From contig CACCRN010000007.1 in the NCBI GenBank assembly GCA_902548405.1, positions 1 to 55,022 of the forward strand: a stretch of 55,022 nucleotides of DNA, read 5' to 3'. The notes below the pieces were generated by a model. It had not been told where the DNA came from and searched no databases. It worked only from the letters and a program-made list of their open reading frames with translations. The stretch comes from an uncultured Pelagibacteraceae bacterium (GTDB lineage Bacteria; Pseudomonadota; Alphaproteobacteria; Pelagibacterales; Pelagibacteraceae). The position numbers and the translations under genes are program-made. Of this stretch, positions 33,813 through 42,310 are shown one piece after another. How positions within the stretch are numbered: the stretch's first letter is position 1; each line of letters starts with the position of its first letter.

Positions 33813-35261
33813 TTAAGTTTTAGTATAAAATTTTTTCCATTTATCAAACCTGTCTGAAAGCAAAGAGGCAAGTTCAGAATCTTTTTTTATAATTTTTTTC
33901 ACTTTAGGAGATTTTAGTTCTTTTTGGTGATCAAGATTATTGTAACCTAAAAAAGCTATTTTTGCCGCTCCATAAGCAGCCATTGAGTCTGAAGTTTCTG
34001 TAATTGCAAGATTTTTATTTAAAATAGATGCTAAAATTTTAATCCAAGTTTCGTTATTTGAACCTCCTCCAATTACATAAAGATTTTCTAATTTAATTTT
34101 TGTTTTTGAAAGGGCTTGATAGTTGTCATTTAATGCAAATGAAATTCCTTCTATTAAACTGTAAATCATTGAAGATCTCGTTGTACTTATATCAACGTTG
34201 TTAAAACTTGCACGAACATGAGGGTCGTTTATAGGCGTCCTTTCACCAGTTAAATAAGGTAAATAGTACGGAGCATTTTTGATTAAATTTTTGAATTTAA
34301 TTGCTTTTTTTAGATTTAGTGAAATTTCTTCCAGAGATGAATTAAAATTTTCAATAAACCAATTAATATTAGATGTGCAAGACAACATAACAGACATTAA
34401 ATGCCATGTGTTAGGTAAACAATGGCAAAATGAATGAATCGCATCATTATAGTTTTTTAAAAATTTCTTTGTTGAAGCAAAGATTACGCCTGATGTGCCT
34501 AAAGATATTGATGCATCGCCTTCTTCATAGAGACCTAGACCAACAGCTGCTGCCGCATTATCTCCTCCACCTCCGTAGACTTTACATTTTAAATCAAAAC
34601 CATATTTTTCCGCGATTTCTTTTTTAACAATTCCAGTTTGATCTGTCCCTTCACAAGTTTTAGGCATTTGAGAAAGGTTCATAAAAGTAGTTTGTAATAA
34701 TTTCTCTGACCAAGATCTACTTTTTACATCAAGCCAATATGTTCCAGATGCATCAGATAAGTCACTATAAAATTCTCCAGTAATGTAAAATCTCAAATAA
34801 TCTTTAGGTAGCAAACATTTGTGAATTGATTTAAAGTTTTTTAATTCATTATTTTTAAGCCATAAAATTTTAGGAGATGTAAATCCAGGCATTGCAATAT
34901 TTCCTGAAATATTTAAAACTTTTTTGTCATTCATTATATCATTACACTCATTGTGACTTCGAGTATCATTCCATAAAATACATTTTCTTATAACATCGTA
35001 ATTTTTATCAAGACATGTAGCGCCATGCATATGCCCAGAAAATGAGATTGACTTGATATTTTTTAAATTAATTTCTTTTTTTAATTTTTTGATGCAGTAA
35101 TTGAGGGCAATGATCCATGATTTAGGATCTTGTTCTGACCACCCACTTTTTAGGTTAGATAATGGAATATTTTTGCTAGAGGTTTTGCAAATTATTTCTT
35201 GATTGTCTCCAATAACAACACATTTCATTAATGTTGTTCCAAGATCGATACCTAAATACAT
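33813..35261 (-). CDS. xylB: xylulokinase-type FGGY carbohydrate kinase
   Basis: A 482-residue FGGY kinase beginning YLGIDLGTTLMKCVV, the ATP-phosphate 1 motif. Further blocks are GWSEQDPKSW, SFSGHMHGATCLD near residues 73-85 (XylB has SGQMHG), LWNDTRS, YGGGGDNAAAAVGLG near 222-236 with the catalytic aspartate, and VIGGGSNNETW near 404-414. It phosphorylates D-xylulose or a similar ketose. It is followed by the FrcK-like kinase (10-bp gap) and diverges from fucU. The specificity among FGGY kinases is uncertain, but XylB is the best reading. Confidence 0.88.
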   Translation of the reverse strand: MYLGIDLGTTLMKCVVIGDNQEIICKTSSKNIPLSNLKSGWSEQDPKSWIIALNYCIKKLKKEINLKNIKSISFSGHMHGATCLDKNYDVIRKCILWNDTRSHNECNDIMNDKKVLNISGNIAMPGFTSPKILWLKNNELKNFKSIHKCLLPKDYLRFYITGEFYSDLSDASGTYWLDVKSRSWSEKLLQTTFMNLSQMPKTCEGTDQTGIVKKEIAEKYGFDLKCKVYGGGGDNAAAAVGLGLYEEGDASISLGTSGVIFASTKKFLKNYNDAIHSFCHCLPNTWHLMSVMLSCTSNINWFIENFNSSLEEISLNLKKAIKFKNLIKNAPYYLPYLTGERTPINDPHVRASFNNVDISTTRSSMIYSLIEGISFALNDNYQALSKTKIKLENLYVIGGGSNNETWIKILASILNKNLAITETSDSMAAYGAAKIAFLGYNNLDHQKELKSPKVKKIIKKDSELASLLSDRFDKWKKFYTKT

Positions 35262-35338
35262 TCTATGATTATATATTTTAATTATTGTAATTGAATTAAT
35301 TTATTGAATTATTGAAATTAATTTAGTTGTATAAGGAT

Positions 35339-35797
35339 ATGTTAATTAAAATTGATCCAATACTAAGCCCTGATGTTTTACACTGCTTACGCAGTATGGG
35401 ACATGGTGATAAGCTAATACTTTGTGACTCAAATTTTCCAGCATATTCTTTGAATAAAAGAGTTTATCGAATTGATGGTGTAAACGCTTCAAGAGCGGCA
35501 GAAGCTATTCTTTCAGTTTTTCCCTTAGATAGTTTTATAGAATATCCAATATTGAGAATGGAAATTGATGGAAAACCAAATGAATTAAATGATGTCCACA
35601 AAGAACTTATAGATACAACAAAAAAAGTATCTGGAGATCATTGGAAAATAGGATCTATAGAAAGAAATAATTTTTATAAAGAAACAAAAAATGCTTACGC
35701 AATTATAACTACTAATGAAACAAGACCATTTGGCTGTTTTATTTTTACAAAAGGTGTAGTTAAACCCAATGGCGATGTGTGGGTTCTTGATAAATAA
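35339..35797 (+). CDS. fucU: RbsD/FucU-family sugar mutarotase
   Basis: About 152 residues. The FucU fingerprint is clear: MLIKIDPILSPDVLHCLRSM, then GHGDKLILCDSNFPA, with the histidine and aspartate of the active site, FPLDSFIEYPILRM in the middle, and IERNNFYKETKNAYAIITTNE near the end. Family members interconvert sugar anomers (fucose, ribose). I prefer the ATG at 35339, with AAGG just before it, over a TTG four codons upstream, because relatives begin here. It overlaps the ribokinase start by one base. It is closer to FucU than to RbsD by eye. Confidence 0.88.
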   Translation: MLIKIDPILSPDVLHCLRSMGHGDKLILCDSNFPAYSLNKRVYRIDGVNASRAAEAILSVFPLDSFIEYPILRMEIDGKPNELNDVHKELIDTTKKVSGDHWKIGSIERNNFYKETKNAYAIITTNETRPFGCFIFTKGVVKPNGDVWVLDK

Positions 35798-36708
35798 TGA
35801 ATTCAATTTGTGTATTTGGAGTTTTTGTTGCTGATCTTTGCTTCTTTGGTGAGACAATTCCAGTTAAGGGTCAAACAGTTTTAGGAAAAAATCATATTGT
35901 TGGACCTGGAGGTAAAGGCTCTAATCAAGCAATTGCAGCCGCAAGATTAAAGGGTGATGTACATTTTATCACAAAAATTGGCCAGGATAGTCATGCCGAT
36001 ATGGCATTAAAATTATATAAAAAGGCTCAAATAAATATAAATTCAATTATCCAAGATAAAAATCTTTCCACGGGAGTTGCGGGCATCATGATTGATGAAA
36101 AAGGCCATAACGCAATTAATGTTGTTGCTGGGGCAGCAGCTCACTTAAATAATGAAGATATAGATCAAAATCTAAACACTATAAAAAATTCAAAAATTTT
36201 TCTTTCTCAATTAGAAACTCCAGAGCAAGTGACACTTTATGCTTTAAGTAAAGCTAAAGAAAATAATTGTGTTACAATTTTAAATCCAGCACCTGCAAGA
36301 AAAATAAAAGAGGAGTACTTTAAATTAATTGATTATTTTACTCCAAATGAAACAGAAGCAGAATTTTATTTAAATAAAAAAATAAAATCAGAAAATGATA
36401 TTAAAGAAGCTGCAAATCAGTTTTTAAAAAAAGGAGTTAAAAATATTATAATTACATTAGGAGAGAAGGGTGTTTATTATTCTAATGGAAAAGAAGATTA
36501 TTTTGTTAAGGCATTTAAATTAAAAAATAATGTTGTAGACACTACTGGAGCAGGCGACGCATTTAATGGTGCTTTTGTTGTTGGATTATCTAATGACCTA
36601 AAAAATAAAGATGCATTAGTATTTGCAAATAAAGTAGCAGGAATATCAACAACAAAATTAGGTGCAGCTGCATCAATGCCATTACTTCAAGAAGTAGAAA
36701 ATTACTAA
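35797..36708 (+). CDS. rbsK: ribokinase-type PfkB sugar kinase
   Basis: A 303-residue PfkB-family kinase. N-terminal VFGVFVADLCFFGETIP and the GGKGSNQAIAAARL substrate motif (about 39-52) are typical of ribokinase; the C-terminal signature DTTGAGDAFNGAFV near 249-262 contains the catalytic aspartate and anion hole. It probably phosphorylates ribose or a related pentose/deoxysugar delivered by the adjacent importer after FucU mutarotation. It is coupled to fucU and followed by an SDR 11 bp later. Confidence 0.88.
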   Translation: MNSICVFGVFVADLCFFGETIPVKGQTVLGKNHIVGPGGKGSNQAIAAARLKGDVHFITKIGQDSHADMALKLYKKAQININSIIQDKNLSTGVAGIMIDEKGHNAINVVAGAAAHLNNEDIDQNLNTIKNSKIFLSQLETPEQVTLYALSKAKENNCVTILNPAPARKIKEEYFKLIDYFTPNETEAEFYLNKKIKSENDIKEAANQFLKKGVKNIIITLGEKGVYYSNGKEDYFVKAFKLKNNVVDTTGAGDAFNGAFVVGLSNDLKNKDALVFANKVAGISTTKLGAAASMPLLQEVENY

Positions 36709-36719
36709 GTAAAATAAAA

Positions 36720-37481
36720 ATGAAAGTAGAATATTTTGATTTAAAAGGAAAACGTGCTTTAGTTTCAGGCGGAGCATCTGGTATTGGTGCATCAATTGTT
36801 GAACATCTTTGTGAACAAGGTGTTGAGGTCTATTTTTTTGATATAGATAAAAAAGAAGCTCAAAAATTAATTTCAAAAATTAAGAGGAAAAAACATAAAA
36901 TACCTACTTTTCATATCTGCAACATTAAAAATATAAAAAAATACAAAACTTTAATTCAGAGCATTATAAAAAAAAAAGGAGCAATTGATATTTTAGTTAA
37001 TAATGCATCCAATGATCAAAGACATACACTTGAGGAAGTTACTGAAAAATACTGGGATGAAAGAATGGCAATAAATTTGAGGCATTATTTTTTTGCTACT
37101 CAAGCGGTAAAAAAAAGTATGATTAAAAATAAAGGTGGATCAATAATAAATTTAGGTTCTGTTAGTTGGATTAGAGGAGCCGTTATGTTTCCAGCATACA
37201 GTACTGCAAAAGCTGCAATTTATGGTTTAACAAAATCTTTAGCTAGAGATTTAGGACAACATAATATTAGAATAAACTCAATTGCACCTGGTTCAGTTGC
37301 AACTAAAAGACAGTCAAAATTATGGTTAAATCCAAAATTTAAAAAAGAAATTTTAGATAAACAGTGTCTTAAAAAACAAGTATTACCTGAGGATGTCTCA
37401 AGAATGGTTTTATACTTGGCATCAGATGTTTCATCGGGATGTACCAAACAAAATTTTACAGTAGATGCTGGTTTAATATAA
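36720..37481 (+). CDS. sugar-type SDR dehydrogenase, paralogue of the one at 46.7 kb
   Basis: A 253-residue SDR with ALVSGGASGIGASIVEH for NAD(P) binding (14-30), the NNASNDQRH motif near 92-100, Ser in LGSVSWIRG and catalytic AYSTAKAAI near 159-167. The ending CTKQNFTVDAGLI is shared in style with its paralogue. These resemble aldose 1-dehydrogenases (xylose, arabinose, fucose) that make sugar lactones. It is third in the fucU-rbsK-SDR run and convergent with pdxA, stop to stop within 3 bp. Confidence 0.88.
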   Translation: MKVEYFDLKGKRALVSGGASGIGASIVEHLCEQGVEVYFFDIDKKEAQKLISKIKRKKHKIPTFHICNIKNIKKYKTLIQSIIKKKGAIDILVNNASNDQRHTLEEVTEKYWDERMAINLRHYFFATQAVKKSMIKNKGGSIINLGSVSWIRGAVMFPAYSTAKAAIYGLTKSLARDLGQHNIRINSIAPGSVATKRQSKLWLNPKFKKEILDKQCLKKQVLPEDVSRMVLYLASDVSSGCTKQNFTVDAGLI

Positions 37482-37484
37482 GGC

Positions 37485-38486
37485 TTAGCTTAACTTCTTT
37501 TTATTTTCAGCCATTGATAATGCAATTTTAAATGAGTTTAAAATTGGAGCTAAGTTAGCTTCATTTTTACCAGCAATTGCAAACGCAGATCCATGTGCTG
37601 TAGTTGTTACAGGAACTGTCAAACCACCTTGAACTGTAACTCCTCTGTCAAAACCAAATGCTTTAAGTCCAGACTGAAGTGCATCATGATACATTCCAAC
37701 CATACAATCGTGATTTTTATTTTTATATGCAACTACAAAAGATGTATCACATGGTAACGGACCATCTGTATTAAATCCAAGTTTTTTTGCTTCTTCTATT
37801 GCTGGAATAATTTCATCTTTTTCTTCAGTACCAAATTCTGCATGTGGGTTAAGTGCTTGAACTGCTATTCTAGGATTTTTTAAGCCATTCAATTCCATAA
37901 CTTCATTAATTAATTTAATAGGCTTTAATATATTTTCTTTTGTTATGTGTTGAGCAACTTCTTTAAGTGGAATGTGAGAGGTTACTCTTGCAGTCCAAAA
38001 ATTATCTATAACATTAAACTCACAACAAAAACTTTTTACATCTAATTTTTCTGCCATCAATTGCAATTCATCTGAGTGGGTATTTCCTCCAAGTTTTAAA
38101 CTTGTTTTATTCATTGGAGCAAAATTAATTGCATCAATTTTTTTTTCTTTAGCAAGATTTAGCGCTAAATCTAAAGCCTCCAAAACACTCTCGCCTGATT
38201 CTTTTGAAGGTTCAGCTATTTTATATTTGTGGTTTTTTCCTTTTGAAATATCTAATAAAAATCTGTTCGATTTATTAAAATCAATTTGATCAAAATCTTC
38301 TACGATTTCAAGTTGGTGAGAATTGCCAGTTACGTTATTTCCACTCTCGAGAATTTGTTTTTCACCAATAACAACAATGTTTGCTTTGTTAGTTATTTCT
38401 TCACTTAATAGTTTTGAGATAAGTTCAGGTCCTATCCCTGCAGGATCACCAAGTAGTAGAGCGATGTTAGCTTTTGTTTGAGTCAT
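37485..38486 (-). CDS. PdxA-family 4-phospho-hydroxyacid dehydrogenase (probably PdxA2-type)
   Basis: A 333-residue PdxA-fold dehydrogenase. Visible are LLGDPAGIGPELISK near residues 10-24, FAPMNKTSLKLGGNTHSDELQ, metal-binding histidine regions TSHIPLKEV and ALNPHAEFG, VGMYHDALQSGLKAFGF, and TTAHGSAFAIAGKNEAN near the end. Biosynthetic PdxA makes vitamin B6, but PdxA2 proteins in catabolic operons oxidise D-threonate/D-erythronate 4-phosphate. A solitary copy between sugar kinases and a TTT transporter fits the catabolic type better; this is inference. It is divergent from tctC. Confidence 0.87.
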   Translation of the reverse strand: MTQTKANIALLLGDPAGIGPELISKLLSEEITNKANIVVIGEKQILESGNNVTGNSHQLEIVEDFDQIDFNKSNRFLLDISKGKNHKYKIAEPSKESGESVLEALDLALNLAKEKKIDAINFAPMNKTSLKLGGNTHSDELQLMAEKLDVKSFCCEFNVIDNFWTARVTSHIPLKEVAQHITKENILKPIKLINEVMELNGLKNPRIAVQALNPHAEFGTEEKDEIIPAIEEAKKLGFNTDGPLPCDTSFVVAYKNKNHDCMVGMYHDALQSGLKAFGFDRGVTVQGGLTVPVTTTAHGSAFAIAGKNEANLAPILNSFKIALSMAENKKKLS

Positions 38487-38524
38487 TTTTTACTTTACGT
38501 TTTGTATCAGAATATGATTATATA

Positions 38525-38549
38525 TTTATATATAAGTTATATATATAAA
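38525..38549. promoter_or_regulatory. AT-only near-palindrome upstream of tctC
   Basis: TTTATATATAA and TTATATATATAAA flank a central G between the divergent pdxA and tctC genes. It is nearly symmetric. In such AT-rich DNA this could be a promoter element or chance; the location, 27 bp before tctC, is suitable for an operator overlapping the -10 region. Confidence 0.25.
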
Positions 38550-38575
38550 AACTAAATAAACTAAAGAGGGAAATA

Positions 38576-39550
38576 ATGAAAAAAAGCTTTAAACTATTTT
38601 TAGCAGCTGCTTTTTTAGTAACTGAATTTTTTGTTGTAGCTCTTCCATTAATGATCACTTCAGCAAAAGCTGATGGACATCCAATACAAGCAATTACTCA
38701 CGCTGGTTTTGGTGGTGGAACTGATGTTACTACTAGAATGATGTTATTAAGAGCAAGAAGAGTTCTTAAACAAGATATGCAGTTAGTTAACAAAAAAGGT
38801 GGTGGTGGAGCAGCATCTATGGATTACATGATGTCTTTACCTGCAGATGGTAACCACACTTTAACTTGGACTACTGGTCACGCAGTATCAATGGCTTTAG
38901 GAAAAACTAAAGTAAAATTAAGTGATATGCAGCCTTTAGCAAGAGGTACAGATGATCCTCAATTATTTGTTGTTAACTGTAACAATGAAATTAAAGATGC
39001 AAAAAAATTCATTAGCGCGCAAAAATCAAAATCACTAAAATATGGAACAACACATACAGGTGGTATTGATGACGTTAGTGCAATTGCATTTACTAAAAAA
39101 GGTGGATTAACAGATCCAACTATTGTTGCTTACAAAGGTGTAGCACCAATTAAAACTAACCTAATTAAAGGTGATATCGATGTAGGTGTTTTAAACTTAG
39201 GTGAAGCATTAACTGAAATCAACGAAGGTAAACTTTGTGTATCAGTTGTTTTAGCAAATAATAGAATGGCTAAAATTGGTGACTCTCCAACAGCTAAAGA
39301 ATTAGGAATTCCTGTTTCTTTATCTACTGTTAGAGGTTTCGTAACTAAAAAAGGTGCTCCAGCAGAAAGAGTTAAACAACTAGAAGCTGGAATGATGAAA
39401 GCTATGAGCCACAACTATTACAAAAATTTCTTAACCGAAATTGGTCTTGATGACACTAGTGTAGTTGGTGCTGATGAGTGGGGTAAGCAAATGGAAGAAA
39501 TGCTTGCTGAAATGACTGCTCAGCTAAAAGCTTTAGGTTACATTAACTAA
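38576..39550 (+). CDS. tctC: tripartite tricarboxylate transporter substrate-binding protein (TctC/Bug)
   Basis: A 324-residue Bug-family binding protein with a longer signal peptide (about 1-32, ending SAKA/DG). The family's ligand loops are recognisable: HAGFGGGTDVTTRMM near residues 42-56, KGGGGAASMDYMMSLPADG near 77-95, and YKGVAPIKTNLIKGDIDVGVLNLGEAL. It captures a carboxylate for the TctAB permease. A strong Shine-Dalgarno (AAGAGGGAAA) precedes the start. Two tandem hairpins follow its stop before tctB. The ligand is unknown. Confidence 0.92.
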   Translation: MKKSFKLFLAAAFLVTEFFVVALPLMITSAKADGHPIQAITHAGFGGGTDVTTRMMLLRARRVLKQDMQLVNKKGGGGAASMDYMMSLPADGNHTLTWTTGHAVSMALGKTKVKLSDMQPLARGTDDPQLFVVNCNNEIKDAKKFISAQKSKSLKYGTTHTGGIDDVSAIAFTKKGGLTDPTIVAYKGVAPIKTNLIKGDIDVGVLNLGEALTEINEGKLCVSVVLANNRMAKIGDSPTAKELGIPVSLSTVRGFVTKKGAPAERVKQLEAGMMKAMSHNYYKNFLTEIGLDDTSVVGADEWGKQMEEMLAEMTAQLKALGYIN

Positions 39551-39561
39551 TCTAATTAAAA

Positions 39562-39627
39562 GTACATTTGCATATGAAAAATGTACAAAAACAAAAAAGG
39601 GCAAACAAAAGTTTGCCCTTTTTTTTT
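39562..39627 (+). terminator. tandem hairpins ending in a factor-independent terminator at the tctB start
   Basis: The first hairpin (39562-39586) pairs GTACATTT with AAATGTAC, with the candidate tctB ATG (39574) in its loop. The second (39594-39623) pairs AAAAAGGGCAAAC with GTTTGCCCTTTTT across AAAA and runs into a T-tract to 39627, a textbook intrinsic terminator. It lies inside the predicted 5' coding end of tctB. It should strongly reduce read-through from tctC into tctBA. Confidence 0.85.
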
Positions 39628-40080
39628 AGAGACGAATTTAAAGTCTCTTTTGTTATTATTTTTATTTCTGTAGCATTATTAATCACTACTTTTACTTTTG
39701 ATATTGTTCCTCCTATTTTGAATAGAGGAATACAGCCTGCAACATTTCCAAAAGCACTATTGGTTTTAATAATAGCTATGACTTTATTAATTTATTATTT
39801 AGCAACAAAAAATCCCTGGAAGATTCAAAAAGAATTACCAAAGTCATTCTTTTTAACACTTTCAAGTTTTCTGATTTTTTTAATTATTTCAAAGACTTTA
39901 GATTTCTTTTTAGCAATTTCAGTTTTATCTATTTTTGTTTCTTATTGTTGGGGAGAGAAAAGAATATTTTATTTATTACTCGTTGGAATTATTTTTCCAG
40001 TGATTGTCTTTATTTTTTTTGAAACAATTTTAGGTCTAAGATTTCCACCTGGAATTATAACCAACATTTATTATAGCTAG
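39574..40080 (+). CDS. tctB: tripartite tricarboxylate transporter small membrane subunit (TctB)
   Basis: About 168 residues with four membrane segments beginning near residue 27 (VSFVIIFISVALLITTFTFD), then GIQPATFPKALLVLIIAM, which is the TctB-like substrate-side turn. I chose the ATG at 39574; a TTG lies two codons upstream. The first 21 residues (reading through KRANKSLPFFFRDEF) are encoded by the terminator hairpin, so either the protein has a basic N-terminus or translation begins later at a non-standard codon. TctB assembles with TctA, encoded immediately downstream. Confidence 0.82.
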   Translation: MKNVQKQKRANKSLPFFFRDEFKVSFVIIFISVALLITTFTFDIVPPILNRGIQPATFPKALLVLIIAMTLLIYYLATKNPWKIQKELPKSFFLTLSSFLIFLIISKTLDFFLAISVLSIFVSYCWGEKRIFYLLLVGIIFPVIVFIFFETILGLRFPPGIITNIYYS

Positions 40081-41553
40081 ATGGATAATTTATTATTAAT
40101 GATGGCTCCTTTATTTAACTCTAAGCTATTATTAGTTTTATTTTTTGGAACTTTGTTTGGATTAATTTTAGGAGTGTTACCTGGTTTAGGTCCAACAACT
40201 GGTGGTGCATTAATTTTACCTTTTACAATGACACTTGATCCATTGTCAGCAATTGTATTGTTAACTTCTATTTATTGTGCAGGTACTTATGGTGGTGCGA
40301 TAACTGCAGTTCTAATTAATACACCAGGAACACCAGCTGCTGCAGCAACTTGTTTAGATGGTTACCCTTTGGCACAAAAAGGAGAGGCAGGAAGAGCTCT
40401 AGGAATGGCTACTGTTTCAAGTACAGTTGGTGGTATTTTTAGTGTTGTAATACTTGTCTTTTTTGCGCCTATATTAGCTCAGCTTGCTTACGAGTTTGGT
40501 CAGCCAGAATATTTTGCATTAGCGATCTTTGGTTTAACGATGCTTGCATCTATTGGAGAAGGAAGCCCTATTAAGAATTTGATTGCAGGTGCATTTGGAA
40601 TTTTAATTTCAACGGTTGGTAAAGATTTTATGACATCAATTGATCGTTTTACTTTTGGAATTAACGAGTTAACTGAAGGGATTGGTTTTATTCCAGTAGT
40701 TGTTGGTTTATTTGCAATGAGTGAGATGTTAACTCAATCAACTCTAATTAATCAGGTATTTAATAGAATAGCTTTGAAAGCAATCAAACTTCCAAGTAAA
40801 GATGATTATAAAAAAACTTGGAAAACAATTTTAAGATCTAGTGGTATTGGTTCATTTATTGGAGTGTTGCCTGCAGAAGGAGGAACGGTTGCCTCTTTAA
40901 TTGGATACTCAGAAGCAAAAAGATTTTCAAAAAAACCTGAGGAATTTGGAAAAGGATCTATTGAAGGTATAGCTGGAGCTGAAGCTGCAAACAATGCTGC
41001 AACTGGTGGAGCAATGGTTCCAACACTTGCACTTGGAATTCCTGGTAGTGCAACAACAGCTGTTATTTTAACTGGATTAATTATACATGGGGTTAGACCT
41101 GGACCTGATTTATTTAGAGAACAACCTGATTTTTTATATGGAATATTTGGAGCAATGTTAATTGCTAATGTTTTATTCTTTATATTTGGTTTTTTTGGAG
41201 CAAAAATTTTTGCAAGAATAACGCTGGTGCCTAATAAAATTTTATGGCCGATGATTTTTGCAGTTTCAGTTTGTGGAACCTATTCATTAAATCAATCTAT
41301 AATTGACGTTTGGATAATGTTATTTTTTGGTGTGCTTGGTTTTTTTATGAGAAGATATGGTTTCTCAGTTGTCCCTGTTATCATTGGTTTAATTTTAGGT
41401 GAGTTAGTTGAAGGTACCTTAAGACAATCTCTGGTTATATTTGATGGAAATTGGTTAATGTTTTTCACAAGACCAATAGCTTTAACATTCTTTATTTTAT
41501 CTTTAATTGCTTTAGCTTTTCCTTTAATAAGAGCAAAAAAAATTAAAAAATAA
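40081..41553 (+). CDS. tctA: tripartite tricarboxylate transporter large membrane subunit (TctA)
   Basis: A 490-residue TctA with about eleven or twelve membrane segments. Family signatures are GLILGVLPGLGPTTGGALILP near residues 27-47, AVLINTPGTPAAAATCLDGYPLAQKGEAGRALG near 80-112, and the matching second repeat IGVLPAEGGTVASLIGYSEAKR plus TLALGIPGSATTAVIL. It forms the secondary carboxylate transport channel. It begins at the base after the tctB stop and is followed by an SDR after 2 bp, which may act on the imported compound. Confidence 0.95.
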   Translation: MDNLLLMMAPLFNSKLLLVLFFGTLFGLILGVLPGLGPTTGGALILPFTMTLDPLSAIVLLTSIYCAGTYGGAITAVLINTPGTPAAAATCLDGYPLAQKGEAGRALGMATVSSTVGGIFSVVILVFFAPILAQLAYEFGQPEYFALAIFGLTMLASIGEGSPIKNLIAGAFGILISTVGKDFMTSIDRFTFGINELTEGIGFIPVVVGLFAMSEMLTQSTLINQVFNRIALKAIKLPSKDDYKKTWKTILRSSGIGSFIGVLPAEGGTVASLIGYSEAKRFSKKPEEFGKGSIEGIAGAEAANNAATGGAMVPTLALGIPGSATTAVILTGLIIHGVRPGPDLFREQPDFLYGIFGAMLIANVLFFIFGFFGAKIFARITLVPNKILWPMIFAVSVCGTYSLNQSIIDVWIMLFFGVLGFFMRRYGFSVVPVIIGLILGELVEGTLRQSLVIFDGNWLMFFTRPIALTFFILSLIALAFPLIRAKKIKK

Positions 41554-41555
41554 AC

Positions 41556-42305
41556 ATGATTAAATTTGATTTAAACAACAGAGTAGCAATTGTAACAGGT
41601 GGAGCTCAAGGATTTGGATTAGCTATAACTGAAAGATTTATCGAGTCTGGTGCGAAAGTAGTAATTTGGGATATCGATGAAGGAGAGGCTAAAAAAGCTT
41701 TAGAGAAAGTAAATTCTGAAAATCTAACTTATCAAATAGTTGATGTAAGCAACTATGAAACAATTAATTCAAAATTATCTGAAGTTGAAAAATCACATGG
41801 TAAGATTGATATCTTTATTAATAATGCAGGTGTAGCAGGTATGAACACCACTGTTGCAGAATATCCAATAGAAGAGTGGAACAAGGTTATTAATCTTAAC
41901 CTAAATGCAGTCTTTTATTGTTGCAAAGCAGTTGTTCCATTTATGACAAAGAATGATTATGGAAGGATTGTAAATATTGCATCTATTGCAGGTAAAGAAG
42001 GAAATCCAAATGCAAGTGCTTACAGTACTTCAAAAGCAGGAGTTATAGGATTAACTAAATCTTTAGGTAAAGAGCTTGCGCAAAAAAATATCGCAGTAAA
42101 CTGTGTTACTCCAGCAGCAGCAAAAACTAGAATTTTTGATCAAATGACTGAAGAGCATATAAATTATATGCTTTCCAAAATACCAAGAAACAAATTTGCT
42201 AAGGTAGAGGAATTAGCATCTTTGGTTGCTTGGTTATCAAGCGAGGAAAACTCTTTCTCAACAGCAGCAGTATTTGACCTAAGTGGCGGTAGAGCAACTT
42301 ACTAA
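41556..42305 (+). CDS. SDR dehydrogenase cotranscribed with the TTT transporter
   Basis: A 249-residue classical SDR: AIVTGGAQGFGLAITERF (11-28), NNAGVAGMN near 88-96, IASIAGKEGNPNASAYSTSKAG with the catalytic Ser-Tyr-Lys near 140-161, and the FDLSGGRATY ending. It resembles 3-oxoacyl-ACP reductase homologues used as sugar-acid dehydrogenases, for example 2-keto-3-deoxy-L-fuconate dehydrogenase. It lies 2 bp after tctA and 5 bp before the ROK kinase, so it links the carboxylate importer to sugar metabolism. The substrate is inferred only. Confidence 0.87.
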   Translation: MIKFDLNNRVAIVTGGAQGFGLAITERFIESGAKVVIWDIDEGEAKKALEKVNSENLTYQIVDVSNYETINSKLSEVEKSHGKIDIFINNAGVAGMNTTVAEYPIEEWNKVINLNLNAVFYCCKAVVPFMTKNDYGRIVNIASIAGKEGNPNASAYSTSKAGVIGLTKSLGKELAQKNIAVNCVTPAAAKTRIFDQMTEEHINYMLSKIPRNKFAKVEELASLVAWLSSEENSFSTAAVFDLSGGRATY

Positions 42306-42310
42306 TCAAT

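Noticed and set aside
35291..35321. Three TTGAA(A)TTA direct repeats between xylB and fucU
   Set aside because: Spacing is irregular (13 and 9 bp) and the motif is almost pure AT, so chance cannot be excluded.
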